DNA of 64,000 nt from Ectobacillus funiculus (GCF_004138295.1 NZ_SCFM01000033.1:1-64000), one strand, 5' to 3'; counted from the first letter of the stretch, positions 8,624-18,202 are shown. Program-made: numbers and translations. The notes: generated by a model from the letters alone, not told the origin.

Positions 8624-9013
8624 GTGAATAAAGTTATTTTATTTGATGGAGAATGTAATTTTTGTGATAGCAGTGTTCAATTTATCATCAAAAGAGACAA
8701 AAAAGCTCTATATAAGTTCGCCGCAATTCAAAGCGATGTTGGACAGGAGCGATTAAGAAAGCACAATGTCCCTGCCAATATAGATAGCTTCATTCTTGTA
8801 GATGGGGAACAATGTTACTATAAATCGTCGGCGGCGCTAAGAGTTTGTAAGGATTTAACGACTGGTTGGAAGCTACTTTATTGCCTGTTAATCGTACCAA
8901 GACCAATACGAGACTATTTTTATAACATCGTTGCGAAGAATAGATATAAATGGTTCGGCAAAAAGGATAATTGTATGCTGCCTTCACCAGAAATTAGGAA
9001 GCGATTTTTATAA
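8624..9013 (+). CDS. DCC-family (DUF393) thiol-disulfide oxidoreductase-like protein
   Basis: 129 aa from a GTG start at 8624, preceded by AAGGGAGG at 6-nt spacing. A longer in-frame reading from 8519 lacks an RBS. The N terminus carries the family motif FDGECNFC with the CxxC-like pair D-x-x-CNFC, followed by the thioredoxin-like pattern FAAIQSD and a conserved C-terminal YKWFGKKD. The family is related to YuxK-type proteins. Function unproven. Convergent with mtlD, sharing a bidirectional terminator. Confidence 0.8.
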   Translation: MNKVILFDGECNFCDSSVQFIIKRDKKALYKFAAIQSDVGQERLRKHNVPANIDSFILVDGEQCYYKSSAALRVCKDLTTGWKLLYCLLIVPRPIRDYFYNIVAKNRYKWFGKKDNCMLPSPEIRKRFL

Positions 9014-9030
9014 TCATAAATATTGAAACA

Positions 9031-9059
9031 ACAGCCCTTCCCACATCGGGAAGGGCTGT
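9031..9059. terminator. Bidirectional terminator between DCC gene and mtlD
   Basis: ACAGCCCTTCCC and GGGAAGGGCTGT form a near-perfect 12-bp stem with a 5-nt loop between two convergent genes. Confidence 0.8.
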
Positions 9060-9065
9060 CCTTAC

Positions 9066-10232
9066 TCAAGCTTTTACTTTACTTTCTTTTAACGCATGGT
9101 ACTGCTCAACAATCAAACGGAATAGCTTGGAACTGCCATCAAGCTTTGTAAGCTCTTGAATTGCAGCTTCTAAGCCAGCTTCTTGAATTGTTTTTTGAAC
9201 CTGTACCGCTTCTTCATCTCCTGCAAAGTCATACAACAGTGCTGCGGCAATTCCCTTTACGAGATACGTTGGTTCATCTCCCACAACATCCATGTATTGC
9301 TGCGCTGGACTCACTAAGCGATCCTTTGGTCCAAGCTTACGAATCGGTGAACGTGCTACCCTTGTCACCTCATCCGAGATGTGCGGATTTGAGAAGCGTT
9401 TAACAATTTTCAGCACATATTGCGAATGTGCTTCTACATCAAAATCATATTTCTTCGTTAAAAAAGCTCCGCTTTCTTTTAGAGCACCTTCAACTAAACT
9501 ATGAACCATTTCGTGATCCATTGCCTCATTAATTGTGGCAATACCAAAGTGGTAGCCTAAGTAGGCAGCAATGGCGTGCCCTGTGTTTACAGTGAATAGC
9601 TTTCGTTCAATATATGGCACTAAGTCCTTCACAAATGTGATTCCTTGAATCGCTGGTGTTTCTCCAACAATTTTCGTCTCGTCCACAACCCACTCATAAA
9701 ACGGCTCTACAATTACCATAAGCTTATCTTCATTAGTTTGATTGGGAACGATGCGGTCCACTGCACTATCAGGGAAGCCAAAGCGCTCATCAAACAACGG
9801 TTTTTCTTCCTCTGTAAGATGCTCGTACACCTTTTCCTTTAATAGTGAACTGCCGCCAATCATGTTTTCGCATGCAATAATATTGAGCGGCTTCTCTACC
9901 TTGCTATATCGTTTGCGTAACCCTTCTGCAAGTAAAGGAGCAATAAATTGTAAAATATGAGGACCAACTGCCGTTGTCACAACTTCCGCTTCTACAATCG
10001 CTTCAATGACCTTCTCCGGGTTTTGCTGACTGTTTAACGCTTGGACATTGCGGATAATTGATTCCTGTTTAGCGTCTTCCGCTAGTACAACACGGTACTC
10101 TTTCTTTTCGGCAATTAAATCTACCAGTTCACTATTTACATCTACAAAGCATGTTTCAAAGCCGGATTGATATAATAAGCTTCCAATAAAGCCCCTACCA
10201 ATATTCCCCGCTCCAAAATGAACGGCTAACAT
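9066..10232 (-). CDS. mtlD: Mannitol-1-phosphate 5-dehydrogenase
   Basis: 388 aa, the family length. The N-terminal Rossmann motif FGAGNIGRGFIG is at residues 6-17, and the catalytic segment RKLFTVNTGHA with the conserved lysine is near residue 213. It converts mannitol-1-phosphate to fructose-6-phosphate with NAD in the cytoplasm. It is the last gene of the mtl operon; ATG 10232 starts 1 nt after the mtlF stop with GAGGTG in the mtlF end, so the two are likely translationally coupled. Confidence 0.95.
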   Translation of the reverse strand: MLAVHFGAGNIGRGFIGSLLYQSGFETCFVDVNSELVDLIAEKKEYRVVLAEDAKQESIIRNVQALNSQQNPEKVIEAIVEAEVVTTAVGPHILQFIAPLLAEGLRKRYSKVEKPLNIIACENMIGGSSLLKEKVYEHLTEEEKPLFDERFGFPDSAVDRIVPNQTNEDKLMVIVEPFYEWVVDETKIVGETPAIQGITFVKDLVPYIERKLFTVNTGHAIAAYLGYHFGIATINEAMDHEMVHSLVEGALKESGAFLTKKYDFDVEAHSQYVLKIVKRFSNPHISDEVTRVARSPIRKLGPKDRLVSPAQQYMDVVGDEPTYLVKGIAAALLYDFAGDEEAVQVQKTIQEAGLEAAIQELTKLDGSSKLFRLIVEQYHALKESKVKA

Positions 10233-10233
10233 A

Positions 10234-10671
10234 TTAGTTCACCTCTTCGAATAATGCTAAAATTTCTTCTGCAGATGCTGCGTGAATGATTTTTTCGACA
10301 TTTTCTTCTTCAGAGCAAACAATTGCTATTTGAGAGAGGATATCTAAATGCTCATTGTTTTTTCCTGCAATTCCAATCAGCAGCTTGACGATGTTGCCAT
10401 TTCCGAAATCTACACCACCTGGTACTTGAACAATTGAAATTCCAGACTCTTTTACTGATTCTTTTGCGTCCTCAGTACCATGAGGAATTGCAACAAAATT
10501 GCCCATATAAGTGGATGTTAGCTCCTCTCTCTCTAGCATTTTTTCGATATATGAAGGCGCAACATATCCACGTTTCACTAGAACATCTCCAGTAAAGCGG
10601 ATTGCCTCCTCTTTATTATTCATCGCTGCCTGTAATACAATATTTTCTTTAGCTAAAACTGGTAATGACAT
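10234..10671 (-). CDS. mtlF: Mannitol PTS EIIA component
   Basis: 145 aa. The phosphorylatable histidine is His64 in AIPHGTED. It accepts phosphate from HPr and passes it to the EIIB domain of MtlA. The RBS (AGGAG) lies within the last codons of mtlR, and the genes are 2 nt apart. Separate EIIA, rather than fusion to MtlA, matches the Geobacillus/B. cereus-type mtlARFD layout. Confidence 0.95.
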   Translation of the reverse strand: MSLPVLAKENIVLQAAMNNKEEAIRFTGDVLVKRGYVAPSYIEKMLEREELTSTYMGNFVAIPHGTEDAKESVKESGISIVQVPGGVDFGNGNIVKLLIGIAGKNNEHLDILSQIAIVCSEEENVEKIIHAASAEEILALFEEVN

Positions 10672-10673
10672 AG

Positions 10674-12788
10674 TTATACACTCCTTATTTCTTTTATTTT
10701 TTCTTCAAAGTAGTTATCAAATTTGACAGTAAGATATTCCGCAATCCACTCTTCATTCCGCGACTGAAACACAACAATACTCTCATCGCTTTCAATCAAC
10801 AAAGAACTAATATAGCTGAGCGCTTCTAACATCTTGTCCGAAGCCTGCTCAGGAGATAATAAAATAAGAACATGCTCTGTTTCGATGAGCGAGTTATCCA
10901 TCGCTCTTACTTCTATTGGCTCAGCTAAGCTGTAGATCGTAAAAGAAGGGAGTTGCACATAGGAAGAACGTGCATGAAATAGCGCCAACGATGTATTCGG
11001 AATACCGAGCCCGCCTATAGCTTCCCTCTCAAGCAATGCTTGAACAACCTCTGTTACATCTGTAATCACTTGGTTTTCATATAGGTCTGTACATGCTTGC
11101 CTCAGGATATCCGCCATTGCATACGGAGGCTGTACTTCCTTCAAGAAGAATCCATCCAACAGCGTTGTAATAATAACAGCGTAGTCGCGGATGCTGTGCA
11201 TCCCCCCAAGCACTTGCTGCCGGTTCTTCTCATTGGAAAAAGCGCTTTTCGCTGCTTTCATGGAAGGCTTCTGTTGAGTATGCTTTGTAATATAAGGCTT
11301 AATTTTCTCAATTTCATCTTTTGTTAAAATCGGACTGACTATAATATACTCTCCATAAAAATCTGGCAGCGGTATCGTTGAAATAATCAGGGGATACTCA
11401 TTAATATCCATTTGCGGCAATTCAAACAAAGAAATGTTCCGCACCTGTTGCAACTCAGGAAATGCCTGCCGCAGCTTTGTGGCGAGCATCTTAGATGTAC
11501 CAATGCCACTAGAGCAAATGACCAATGCTTTGATATCACTGTTTCTAACATTTCCTAATAAGACAGACCCAAAATGCATGACAACATAGGCGATTTCTTC
11601 ATCCGGTACTATAAGCTCATGAAAGGTCTTCCTCATAGCATGTTTCACAATAGCGAATAGCTCTGGGTAATCCCCCTTCACCTTATGGAGCAATGGATTA
11701 CTAATGCCCATATTATGCTTAATGCGATAGAGGGCAGGCTTTAAATGGACAACCAGCCCTTGGAGTAAAGAGCCATTATTTGTTAAGTCCTGATCTAATT
11801 GATCACTCACATATTGGATGAGGAGCTTTGCATGAATCGCCGTCTGAAGACTCGAATCTTCTATTAAATACTCTTTATCATGACGTAGCTTAGCACCTCG
11901 TAAGTGCATCGTAATATAACCGATTTCGGCAACAGGAATCTCGACCTGAAAGGCCTTCTCTAATTGTCGGATGATTTTTTCAGCAACTTCATATTCCGGC
12001 TCAGCTCGCAATTCATCTAAATATGACGGGTCTATCGCAATGTTTTCTCCCTGGAGAATACGCTCCATCGCTAAGGCGAGATGCACAACTAAGCCAATAT
12101 ATGCGCTATCAGCCATTGAATAGGCTAAATCCTCATTCGCTTCTTCAATTGCCTTCTCGACAATAAGCAGCTTCTTTTTTTCCACGAGACCTAATAATCG
12201 TTCAGAAATCGAATCAATTTGCTGCGTTGACTTCCGCTGGATATTTTCCCTCACAATCGAGAGAAATTCCGATTCATTCAAATGCTCGGAGATCATATTG
12301 GTCATCGCTCTTCTCTTCGCACCTTCAGAGCCTTGAATTTCTACGCCGTAGCTTCTTTTTCTAAGAAGAGAGAGCGCAAACTTCTGTAAGTATTCCTCTA
12401 CTTTATTTAGATCATTACTTACCGTAGCCACCGTTACATTTAAATCATTTGCCAAGCTCGCCAGCTTGACCGGTTCTTTTGCTTCTAATAGCGTACATAA
12501 TAGGATAGTTTGACGTTCCTCTGGTGTATATTCCGTATGCGAAAGACCAAACAGAAAAAACTGTAATTCATTGACCTTCTGTTCACTTCCTGCAACTTGA
12601 ATGCCTACACCTGATTTTTTTAACAATGTCAAATCATATTCCGCTAAAATATCCTCCACGTTTTTCAAGTCCCGGTGAACAGTTCTTACACTCACATGAA
12701 TTTCATCTGCAAGATCTTTTACTGTTAACTCGTCCTTAGTGGATAATAAGATTTCAAGAATTTGTCTCTCCCGTGCGGAAATATACAT
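10674..12788 (-). CDS. mtlR: Mannitol operon transcriptional activator, PRD-containing
   Basis: 704 aa from ATG 12788, which is 8 nt after GGAG; an upstream in-frame GTG at 12797 overlaps that RBS. The order is N-terminal HTH (LTVKDLADEIHVSVRTVHRD), a second HTH, two PTS regulation domains with conserved histidines (MHLRGAKLRH, VVMHFG), an EIIB-like domain (ICSSGIGTSKMLATKLR with the cysteine) and an EIIA-like C terminus. MtlR activates the operon when PRD2 is phosphorylated and EIIB-like Cys is free. A repeat and terminator separate it from mtlA, so it may have its own promoter or depend on read-through. Confidence 0.92.
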   Translation of the reverse strand: MYISARERQILEILLSTKDELTVKDLADEIHVSVRTVHRDLKNVEDILAEYDLTLLKKSGVGIQVAGSEQKVNELQFFLFGLSHTEYTPEERQTILLCTLLEAKEPVKLASLANDLNVTVATVSNDLNKVEEYLQKFALSLLRKRSYGVEIQGSEGAKRRAMTNMISEHLNESEFLSIVRENIQRKSTQQIDSISERLLGLVEKKKLLIVEKAIEEANEDLAYSMADSAYIGLVVHLALAMERILQGENIAIDPSYLDELRAEPEYEVAEKIIRQLEKAFQVEIPVAEIGYITMHLRGAKLRHDKEYLIEDSSLQTAIHAKLLIQYVSDQLDQDLTNNGSLLQGLVVHLKPALYRIKHNMGISNPLLHKVKGDYPELFAIVKHAMRKTFHELIVPDEEIAYVVMHFGSVLLGNVRNSDIKALVICSSGIGTSKMLATKLRQAFPELQQVRNISLFELPQMDINEYPLIISTIPLPDFYGEYIIVSPILTKDEIEKIKPYITKHTQQKPSMKAAKSAFSNEKNRQQVLGGMHSIRDYAVIITTLLDGFFLKEVQPPYAMADILRQACTDLYENQVITDVTEVVQALLEREAIGGLGIPNTSLALFHARSSYVQLPSFTIYSLAEPIEVRAMDNSLIETEHVLILLSPEQASDKMLEALSYISSLLIESDESIVVFQSRNEEWIAEYLTVKFDNYFEEKIKEIRSV

Positions 12789-12974
12789 TGGATCCACTCC
12801 GTATAAAGATTTCCTATCAAATCCCCTCGTTAGGTTGCTGACAATTTTGAATTTGTATACCTATATTCTTATGATAAAGTGTGAACAATCTAGAAACAAC
12901 AAGGACAAAATTCAATTTCGTCACAAGTATTGTTGCCATTATTTTAAAACGGATGTACAAACACAACTTTTCAA

Positions 12975-13109
12975 CTAAAGAAAACCCGCTGACTGGTGAG
13001 CCCTGCCCTTGGGCGAAGACAGAGGTGTAGCCCTACTTATACTGTGTTCCTAACATTTCCGGCTACGTCGAATTCGCGTCTAGCTGGAAATTTATACTTT
13101 CTTACAGTG
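12975..13109 (+). repeat. Family A intergenic repeat, copy A3 (inside the mtl operon)
   Basis: TAAAGAAAACCCGCTGAC at the left, GGGCGAAGACAGAGG, AACATTTCC...GGAAATTTATACTTTC at the right. It lies in the mtlA-mtlR gap, oriented against operon transcription, and ends next to the mtlA terminator. Confidence 0.85.
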
Positions 13110-13114
13110 CCATA

Positions 13115-13146
13115 AAAGGACCCGATGCAATCACACCGGGTCCTTT
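13115..13146 (-). terminator. Terminator after mtlA
   Basis: AAAGGACCCG (13115-13124) pairs with CGGGTCCTTT (13137-13146); on the minus strand the stem is followed by TTTTATGG. It probably sets mtlA above mtlRFD in transcript level. Confidence 0.75.
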
Positions 13147-13158
13147 CCTAAAATCCGC

Positions 13159-14610
13159 TTATTTTGCACTTCCTACAAGCTTCTCCTGCAAACTGCCTAC
13201 GATTTCATCATATCTTGGGCTGTTCAGGAAGTTTTCTACAGAAACATGCTGTGCGTTTGGAAGCTTTGCTTTTGCACGATCTGTTAAATCCTTATGCGTA
13301 ATCACAAGGTCTGCATCTTCCGGAAGATTATTAATAGCCGTATTAATAACCGTTACATCAAGATCTGCCTTTTTTACTTTGTTTCTCAAAATCGATGCAC
13401 CCATCGCACTGGAACCCATACCTGCATCACAAGCAAACACAATTTTATTTACTGTGCCAAAAGCTGCAGGAGCCGCTGCTGTTTCCTCTACTAATGCTGC
13501 AGCTGCAGTACTGCGTTTTCCTTTCATTTCCTGCATTTTTTCTGCTGCAGCAGTTAAATTCTCATCATCTTCTTTTGCTTTGCTTGCCTTTAAAATAATA
13601 GAAGCAACCGCAAAAGATACAGCCGCAGCTACGATAACCCCAGCTAACACTGCGAAATATCCGCCTCTTGGCGTCATAGCCATCAAAGCAATAATACTTC
13701 CTGGTGATGGCGCCGCCACTAGGCCTGCGTGTAAAATATTGAATGTGAATACGCCGCTCACACCGCCGGCAATTGCCGCTAAAATTAAGACTGGCTTCAT
13801 TAAAACGTACGGGAAGTAAATTTCATGAATTCCGCCTAAGAAATGAATAATAACTGCACCCGGTGCAGATTGCTTTGCTGCACCTTTACCAAACAACCAG
13901 TACGCTAATAAAATACCAAGTCCTGGACCAGGGTTCGATTCTAATAGGAATAAGATTGACTTTCCTGTATTTGCTGCTTGCTCAATTCCTAATGGACTTA
14001 AAATACCGTGGTTAATTGCGTTGTTTAAGAATAAAATCTTTGCCGGTTCGATAAAAATATTGGCAAGCGGTAATAATCCTGCCGCAACAATGGCTTTAAC
14101 TCCTGCTGCTAAAGCCTTGCTTAACCCTAAAACAACTGGGCCAATTCCTTTATACGCAAGTAATGTTAACAGTCCGCCGATAATACCTGCAGAGAAGTTG
14201 TTGACTAGCATTTCAAAGCCAGATTTCACTTTTCCTTGAATCGCTTGGTCAAATTTCTTAATTAAATATCCTCCAAGCGGTCCGACAATCATAGCACCTA
14301 AAAACATTGGAATATCGGAGCCGACAATGACCCCCATTGTCGCAGTCGCACCGACTACGCCGCCTCGTAAATCATGAACCATTCTACCGCCTGTAAAACC
14401 GATCAAAAGCGGAAGAAGGTACGTAATCATTGGGCTCACTAATTTAGCAAAGCTTTCATTCGGTAACCAGCCTGTTGGAATAAATAACGCTGTAATAAGT
14501 CCCCATGCAATAAATGCACCAATATTCGGCATAACCATACCGCTTAGATAGCTGCCAAATCGTTGTATCTTTACTCTAGCATCAGTCTTTTCTTTAGCTG
14601 CTTGGCTCAT
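13159..14610 (-). CDS. mtlA: Mannitol-specific PTS EIICB permease
   Basis: 483 aa. An N-terminal EIIC domain with multiple membrane helices ([14 protein letters not shown], then [10 protein letters not shown] in the substrate site region) is followed by a linker rich in Ala/Glu and a C-terminal EIIB domain with the phosphocysteine in [13 protein letters not shown] near residue 395. It imports mannitol as mannitol-1-phosphate. No EIIA domain is fused; that role is filled by mtlF. First gene of the operon mtlA-mtlR-mtlF-mtlD. Confidence 0.95.
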   Translation of the reverse strand: MSQAAKEKTDARVKIQRFGSYLSGMVMPNIGAFIAWGLITALFIPTGWLPNESFAKLVSPMITYLLPLLIGFTGGRMVHDLRGGVVGATATMGVIVGSDIPMFLGAMIVGPLGGYLIKKFDQAIQGKVKSGFEMLVNNFSAGIIGGLLTLLAYKGIGPVVLGLSKALAAGVKAIVAAGLLPLANIFIEPAKILFLNNAINHGILSPLGIEQAANTGKSILFLLESNPGPGLGILLAYWLFGKGAAKQSAPGAVIIHFLGGIHEIYFPYVLMKPVLILAAIAGGVSGVFTFNILHAGLVAAPSPGSIIALMAMTPRGGYFAVLAGVIVAAAVSFAVASIILKASKAKEDDENLTAAAEKMQEMKGKRSTAAAALVEETAAAPAAFGTVNKIVFACDAGMGSSAMGASILRNKVKKADLDVTVINTAINNLPEDADLVITHKDLTDRAKAKLPNAQHVSVENFLNSPRYDEIVGSLQEKLVGSAK

Positions 14611-14659
14611 TTTTGATGACGCTCCCTTCCATGCTTGTTTTTATCTTCCTTATATCCTT

Positions 14660-14689
14660 ATAATAGAGCGATTTCAGATATATTATCAA
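14660..14689 (-). promoter_or_regulatory. Candidate sigma-A promoter of mtlA
   Basis: On the minus strand TTGATA (14684-14689), an 18-bp spacer and TATTAT (14660-14665) lie about 50 bp before the mtlA start. MtlR would bind further upstream, but no clear operator was identified. Confidence 0.4.
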
Positions 14690-14796
14690 TTTATACAAAA
14701 TTGCATTTTGGCATTTGCATTGTTGTCAAGTTTAAATTTAGAAAAAATAGGATGTCTTTTAAAGAGTTTCTCAATTTGTACACATCTTATTCATAA

Positions 14797-14910
14797 TAAG
14801 AAAAGTGGACAAGGTCCGCCTTTTATGGCAGCGCGTAGGGGTGGGCCGGAGTCTGTCATTTTGGGCCTTGGGAGCTAGACATCGCCCCGAAAAGTTATAC
14901 TTTCTTAAAG
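14797..14910 (+). repeat. Family B intergenic repeat, copy B2
   Basis: Opposite orientation to B1 and without the 41-bp insert. Left end TAATAAGAAAAGTGGACAAGG, right end GTTATACTTTCTTAAAGCG. It lies between the divergent mtlA and SASP genes and leads directly into a terminator hairpin. Confidence 0.8.
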
Positions 14911-14913
14911 CGT

Positions 14914-14949
14914 AAAAAGCTAACCATCTATCTTTTGGTTAGCTTTTTC
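14914..14949 (+). terminator. Intrinsic terminator directly after repeat B2
   Basis: AAAAAGCTAACC (14914-14925) with GGTTAGCTTTTT (14937-14948). Both flanking genes are transcribed away from it, so no annotated gene ends here. Confidence 0.75.
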
Positions 14950-15032
14950 TCTATCTTATTGCAGCCTCTCTTTATGTATACAATCCTGATCCTTCAGACG
15001 CTTTCAATCTGAAAAAAAGAAAATAAAAGAAA

Positions 15033-15063
15033 GTAATAATATATTTAAGTTTAGCACATTCTA
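15033..15063 (+). promoter_or_regulatory. Candidate sigma-G promoter of the SASP gene
   Basis: GTAATA at 15033-15038, an 18-bp spacer and CATTCTA at 15057-15063 approximate the forespore consensus (TGNATA, then CATACTA). It lies 33 bp upstream of the start codon. Forespore expression is what is known for alpha/beta SASP genes. Confidence 0.5.
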
Positions 15064-15095
15064 TATGCAAGACTCATTTAAGGAGGTGATACACC

Positions 15096-15320
15096 ATGCA
15101 ACGACATACAACTGTTTCCGTAAACAGCTCCAACGAACTGCTCTTTGCAGCAGCTCAATCTTCCATTGATCAAATGAAGATAGAAATCGCACGAGAATTT
15201 GGCATCCAGCTTGGCCCAGAGACAACATCCCGCGCGAACGGTTCTGTTGGAGGCGAGATTACAAAACGCCTTGTTATGATAGCACAGCAGCAACTTGCAG
15301 GAGGAAGCCGTCTTCACTAA
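15096..15320 (+). CDS. Alpha/beta-type small acid-soluble spore protein
   Basis: 74 aa. It has the conserved core of alpha/beta SASPs: [17 protein letters not shown] with the GPR protease site after Glu in EIA, and [13 protein letters not shown]. These proteins coat and protect spore DNA in the forespore and are degraded at germination. A strong AAGGAGGTGAT ribosome binding site precedes the ATG. Single gene followed by its own terminator. Confidence 0.97.
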   Translation: MQRHTTVSVNSSNELLFAAAQSSIDQMKIEIAREFGIQLGPETTSRANGSVGGEITKRLVMIAQQQLAGGSRLH

Positions 15321-15364
15321 AATGAGCGTTTGCAGTTTTGTATTATTACTGCGTTAATACGTGC

Positions 15365-15401
15365 GAGCTTGGCTAACTTGTTCCTTCCTAGAGCCAAGCT
15401 C
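15365..15401 (+). terminator. Terminator of the SASP gene
   Basis: GAGCTTGGCT (15365-15374) pairs with AGCCAAGCTC (15392-15401). The following tract (TTACTTATG) is only modestly T-rich; the stem could also serve the convergent gene at 15429. Confidence 0.65.
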
Positions 15402-15428
15402 TTACTTATGAAATCTTATGCAACCAAT

Positions 15429-15824
15429 CTACTTTTTCGTTTTTTTGCGGCGTGTTGATCTCTTCCCTAGCAGATATCCAATATAGATCAAAAGAAAATG
15501 AAAACCAATAAACCCGAAAAAAACAATGACGATTCCTTGAATGTTGCTGAATACACTTGCTATATCTGCCTCTATGAACCAAGCATATAAACAAACAATC
15601 AGTACACCCCCCGATAACAGGAGCGTGCTCCGTAACGGTCCAGGTTTTGCTGCTCGCTGTCTAAGGGTCTGCTTTTTTGGAACGGAAGGCTTTCTTTTTC
15701 TAGGCTTCTTCCTTTCGGTTCCCTTGCTTGCGGGCGCTGTAGATGTTTTCTTTTTACCCTGTACTTTCTGTTCTTTTATATTTCTAGCATTCATATCATG
15801 TAATCCTGTTCTACTATAATACAC
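15429..15824 (-). CDS. Small basic membrane protein, unknown function
   Basis: 131 aa from a GTG at 15824, or 121 aa from ATG 15794; neither start has a strong RBS. The first half is very basic (repeated Lys/Arg, for example ERKKPRKRKPSVPKK), then two hydrophobic helices at about residues 66-84 and 93-115, then a basic tail RSTRRKKTKK. This suggests two membrane passes with cytoplasmic basic ends. I do not recognise a family. Confidence 0.55.
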   Translation of the reverse strand: MYYSRTGLHDMNARNIKEQKVQGKKKTSTAPASKGTERKKPRKRKPSVPKKQTLRQRAAKPGPLRSTLLLSGGVLIVCLYAWFIEADIASVFSNIQGIVIVFFGFIGFHFLLIYIGYLLGKRSTRRKKTKK

Positions 15825-15992
15825 AAATCATATCATGGGGATACCCTCTTGCAAAACAGTTCTTCTTATGCAGAAGGTTAGAAAATTAAATTGAGTCTGA
15901 TAGCTGGTTTAAACCGCTTTCTTATTTGGAATAATTTACATAATAGGAACACTCCTATACTGTAACTATATTTCAATGAGTTAGGAGCTTGC

Positions 15993-18086
15993 ATGATGAA
16001 ATCTTTAGTAAACAAGACCTATAAAATTTACATCATCACCTTCATTGGAAGCCTTCTGCTAGCCTTCCTCTTAGTTAATATGTATAAATTTCTTCAAGCA
16101 TCTTATTCGATCGAACAGATGCTTGTACTCATTCACTCATTTCCTCGTGCATATCTGATTAATGCAGCTACTTTAACTGCGCTTATCTATTTTATTTGTA
16201 CAACAATCATTATGCTGATTCAAGTACGGCGCACGACGAAGGACTGGACGGTAAGCCTTTCTGTTTATATGCTGCTCATCCTTGTCTCCCTGGCTGTCTC
16301 TATCTTATTTTTTATGGTTCAGAACACAATGGATGCTCATAAAGCCTTGTTATGGATGAAACAATATCCAAATCACGTCATGATGACAGCCATCTTGATT
16401 ACAAGCATTATGTTATTTATTTTTGCCTTGTTTGGAAGCTATTATCTTGGAGCCATTGTAGCTATGGCTGGACTTTGTCTTTTAGCACTTATCAATTACC
16501 TCAAGCTAAAAATACTGGGGCAGCCATTATACCCAACTGATTTTGGACAGCTTAAGCAAGTAAGAGATCTCATTCCGATGATTATACAGAAAGTGTCGAT
16601 TCTGTCTCTTGTCGCGCTTGTTCTTGGTTTGGTAACTCTCGTGATTTTGAAAACAAAGCTTCCTAAATATAAACCGCATTGGCTTCACCGCATCCTTGTT
16701 GCAGGCACTTCTGGGTTTATCATCTGGTCTTATGCTAATTATGAAAGCTCCATTATGTCCGCTATTTTCAAGGTAACAAAGATTGAGTTAATTAAATGGG
16801 ATCCTGTCCTAAACTATGACTTGAACGGGGCAGTACTAGGGTTTGTTTTAAGCATAAACCAAAACGTTTTTGAAAAACCAAAGGACTATTCAAAGGAGAA
16901 TGTGCTGCAGGTCGCTCAAGCTGTAGCACATGACCTACAGGAACAAACTGTTTTAACCGAGACAGCAGCTGCAGTAAAACCAAATATTATTTATCTGATG
17001 AATGAAGCCTTTTGGGATCCAACCCGTCTGCCAAATGTACAATTTGAAAAAGACCCTATTCCTTATATTCGGGAAGTAATGCAGCAAAATCCCTCTGGAT
17101 ATACACTGTCTCCTATGTTTGGAGGAGGAACAGCAAATGTGGAATTCGAAGCATTAACCGGGTTTTCACTAAGCTTCTTAGAGCAGGGCAGTGTTCCCTA
17201 TATGCAAGTATTCGATAAAAAAAAGAGTGTTCCCAACATTGCGAGCATCTTACGACAGAGAGGATATGACGCTGTCGCATTTCACTCTTTTGAAAAGTAT
17301 TTTTTCAAAAGAGACGTTGTTTATCCAAAGCTTGGATTTCAGTCCTTTACTTCTATGAAAGAAATGAAGCACAAGGAAATGGCTGCAGAGCATGTTAGTA
17401 ATATGTCTGTATCAAAAGAATTAATTGATATGCTAAAAAGTCACACTAACCCTGTGTTTATCCATACCGTAACGATGCAAAACCATTTCCCCTATCTACC
17501 AGGAAGATTTAAAACAACCGAAATTAATGTAGAGGGATTGGATGAAAAAAGCAATCGAGTACTGGAAACCTATACAGAGGGGGTTCGTCAATCAAACGAA
17601 GCATTTCAATATCTCATGGAGCAGCTCGACACTTTGGATGAGCCGACTATCGTTGTCTTCTGGGGAGACCACCTTCCGACGTTTGGAGAAAATAATAACG
17701 CAATATACAATTCAGGGTTTATCAAAACCGGAGGCACAAGCGAAGAAAGCCGGAGAATGCACGAAACTCCCTTTTTTATTACAGCAAACTTTCCGATTCC
17801 CCCTGTAAATCTAGGAACAACGAGCCCAATTTACTTCGGTCCCATCCTATTCCAGGTTTTACAGGAGCCGCTGCCGCCTTATTATCAATTTCTCATGTCG
17901 CTTTACGAACGATATCACGGCATCATCCGTGAACTAAAAGTAAATCCTGAAAATGGAACCGTTACAACCCTTACAAAGGATGACCAAAAGCTATTAGACA
18001 AATACCGCTTGCTTCAGTACGACTTACTCATTGGAGAGCAATACTCCAGACCCGTCCTGTTTCCTGGAGAAAATTCCAATAGTTGA
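15993..18086 (+). CDS. LTA synthase-family (alkaline-phosphatase superfamily) membrane enzyme
   Basis: 697 aa. Five or so N-terminal membrane helices occupy about residues 1-235, followed by an extracellular sulfatase-like domain. NEAFWDPTRLP supplies a metal ligand Glu, FGGGTANVEFEALTG holds the expected catalytic threonine, and FWGDHLP the late metal-binding Asp/His. LtaS-family enzymes transfer glycerol-phosphate to build lipoteichoic acid outside the membrane. The sequence differs from the main LtaS in its EFLTLNS-type region, so a paralogue is more likely than LtaS itself. AGGAG precedes two possible starts (15993 and 15996). Confidence 0.85.
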   Translation: MMKSLVNKTYKIYIITFIGSLLLAFLLVNMYKFLQASYSIEQMLVLIHSFPRAYLINAATLTALIYFICTTIIMLIQVRRTTKDWTVSLSVYMLLILVSLAVSILFFMVQNTMDAHKALLWMKQYPNHVMMTAILITSIMLFIFALFGSYYLGAIVAMAGLCLLALINYLKLKILGQPLYPTDFGQLKQVRDLIPMIIQKVSILSLVALVLGLVTLVILKTKLPKYKPHWLHRILVAGTSGFIIWSYANYESSIMSAIFKVTKIELIKWDPVLNYDLNGAVLGFVLSINQNVFEKPKDYSKENVLQVAQAVAHDLQEQTVLTETAAAVKPNIIYLMNEAFWDPTRLPNVQFEKDPIPYIREVMQQNPSGYTLSPMFGGGTANVEFEALTGFSLSFLEQGSVPYMQVFDKKKSVPNIASILRQRGYDAVAFHSFEKYFFKRDVVYPKLGFQSFTSMKEMKHKEMAAEHVSNMSVSKELIDMLKSHTNPVFIHTVTMQNHFPYLPGRFKTTEINVEGLDEKSNRVLETYTEGVRQSNEAFQYLMEQLDTLDEPTIVVFWGDHLPTFGENNNAIYNSGFIKTGGTSEESRRMHETPFFITANFPIPPVNLGTTSPIYFGPILFQVLQEPLPPYYQFLMSLYERYHGIIRELKVNPENGTVTTLTKDDQKLLDKYRLLQYDLLIGEQYSRPVLFPGENSNS

Positions 18087-18091
18087 TTTTC

Positions 18092-18202
18092 CTCAGGAAA
18101 ACTCGTCGATTGGCGAGCCCTGCCCGGATATCGCTTCTCGTCTTATGAAGCGATATCCGGGCAAGTCATTTGGTGCTGCTCCCCAGGCGAAGACAGAGGC
18201 GT
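18092..18202 (+). repeat. Family A repeat, copy A4, interrupted and truncated
   Basis: The left half (GGAAAACTCGTCGATTGGCG, to CCCTGCC) is followed by a perfect 17-bp inverted repeat (TGCCCGGATATCGCTTC at 18121-18137 with its complement at 18147-18163), then the repeat resumes at GGCGAAGACAGAGGCG and stops at the edge of the glucarate dehydratase remnant. The hairpin could also act as terminator for the LtaS-like gene. Confidence 0.75.
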
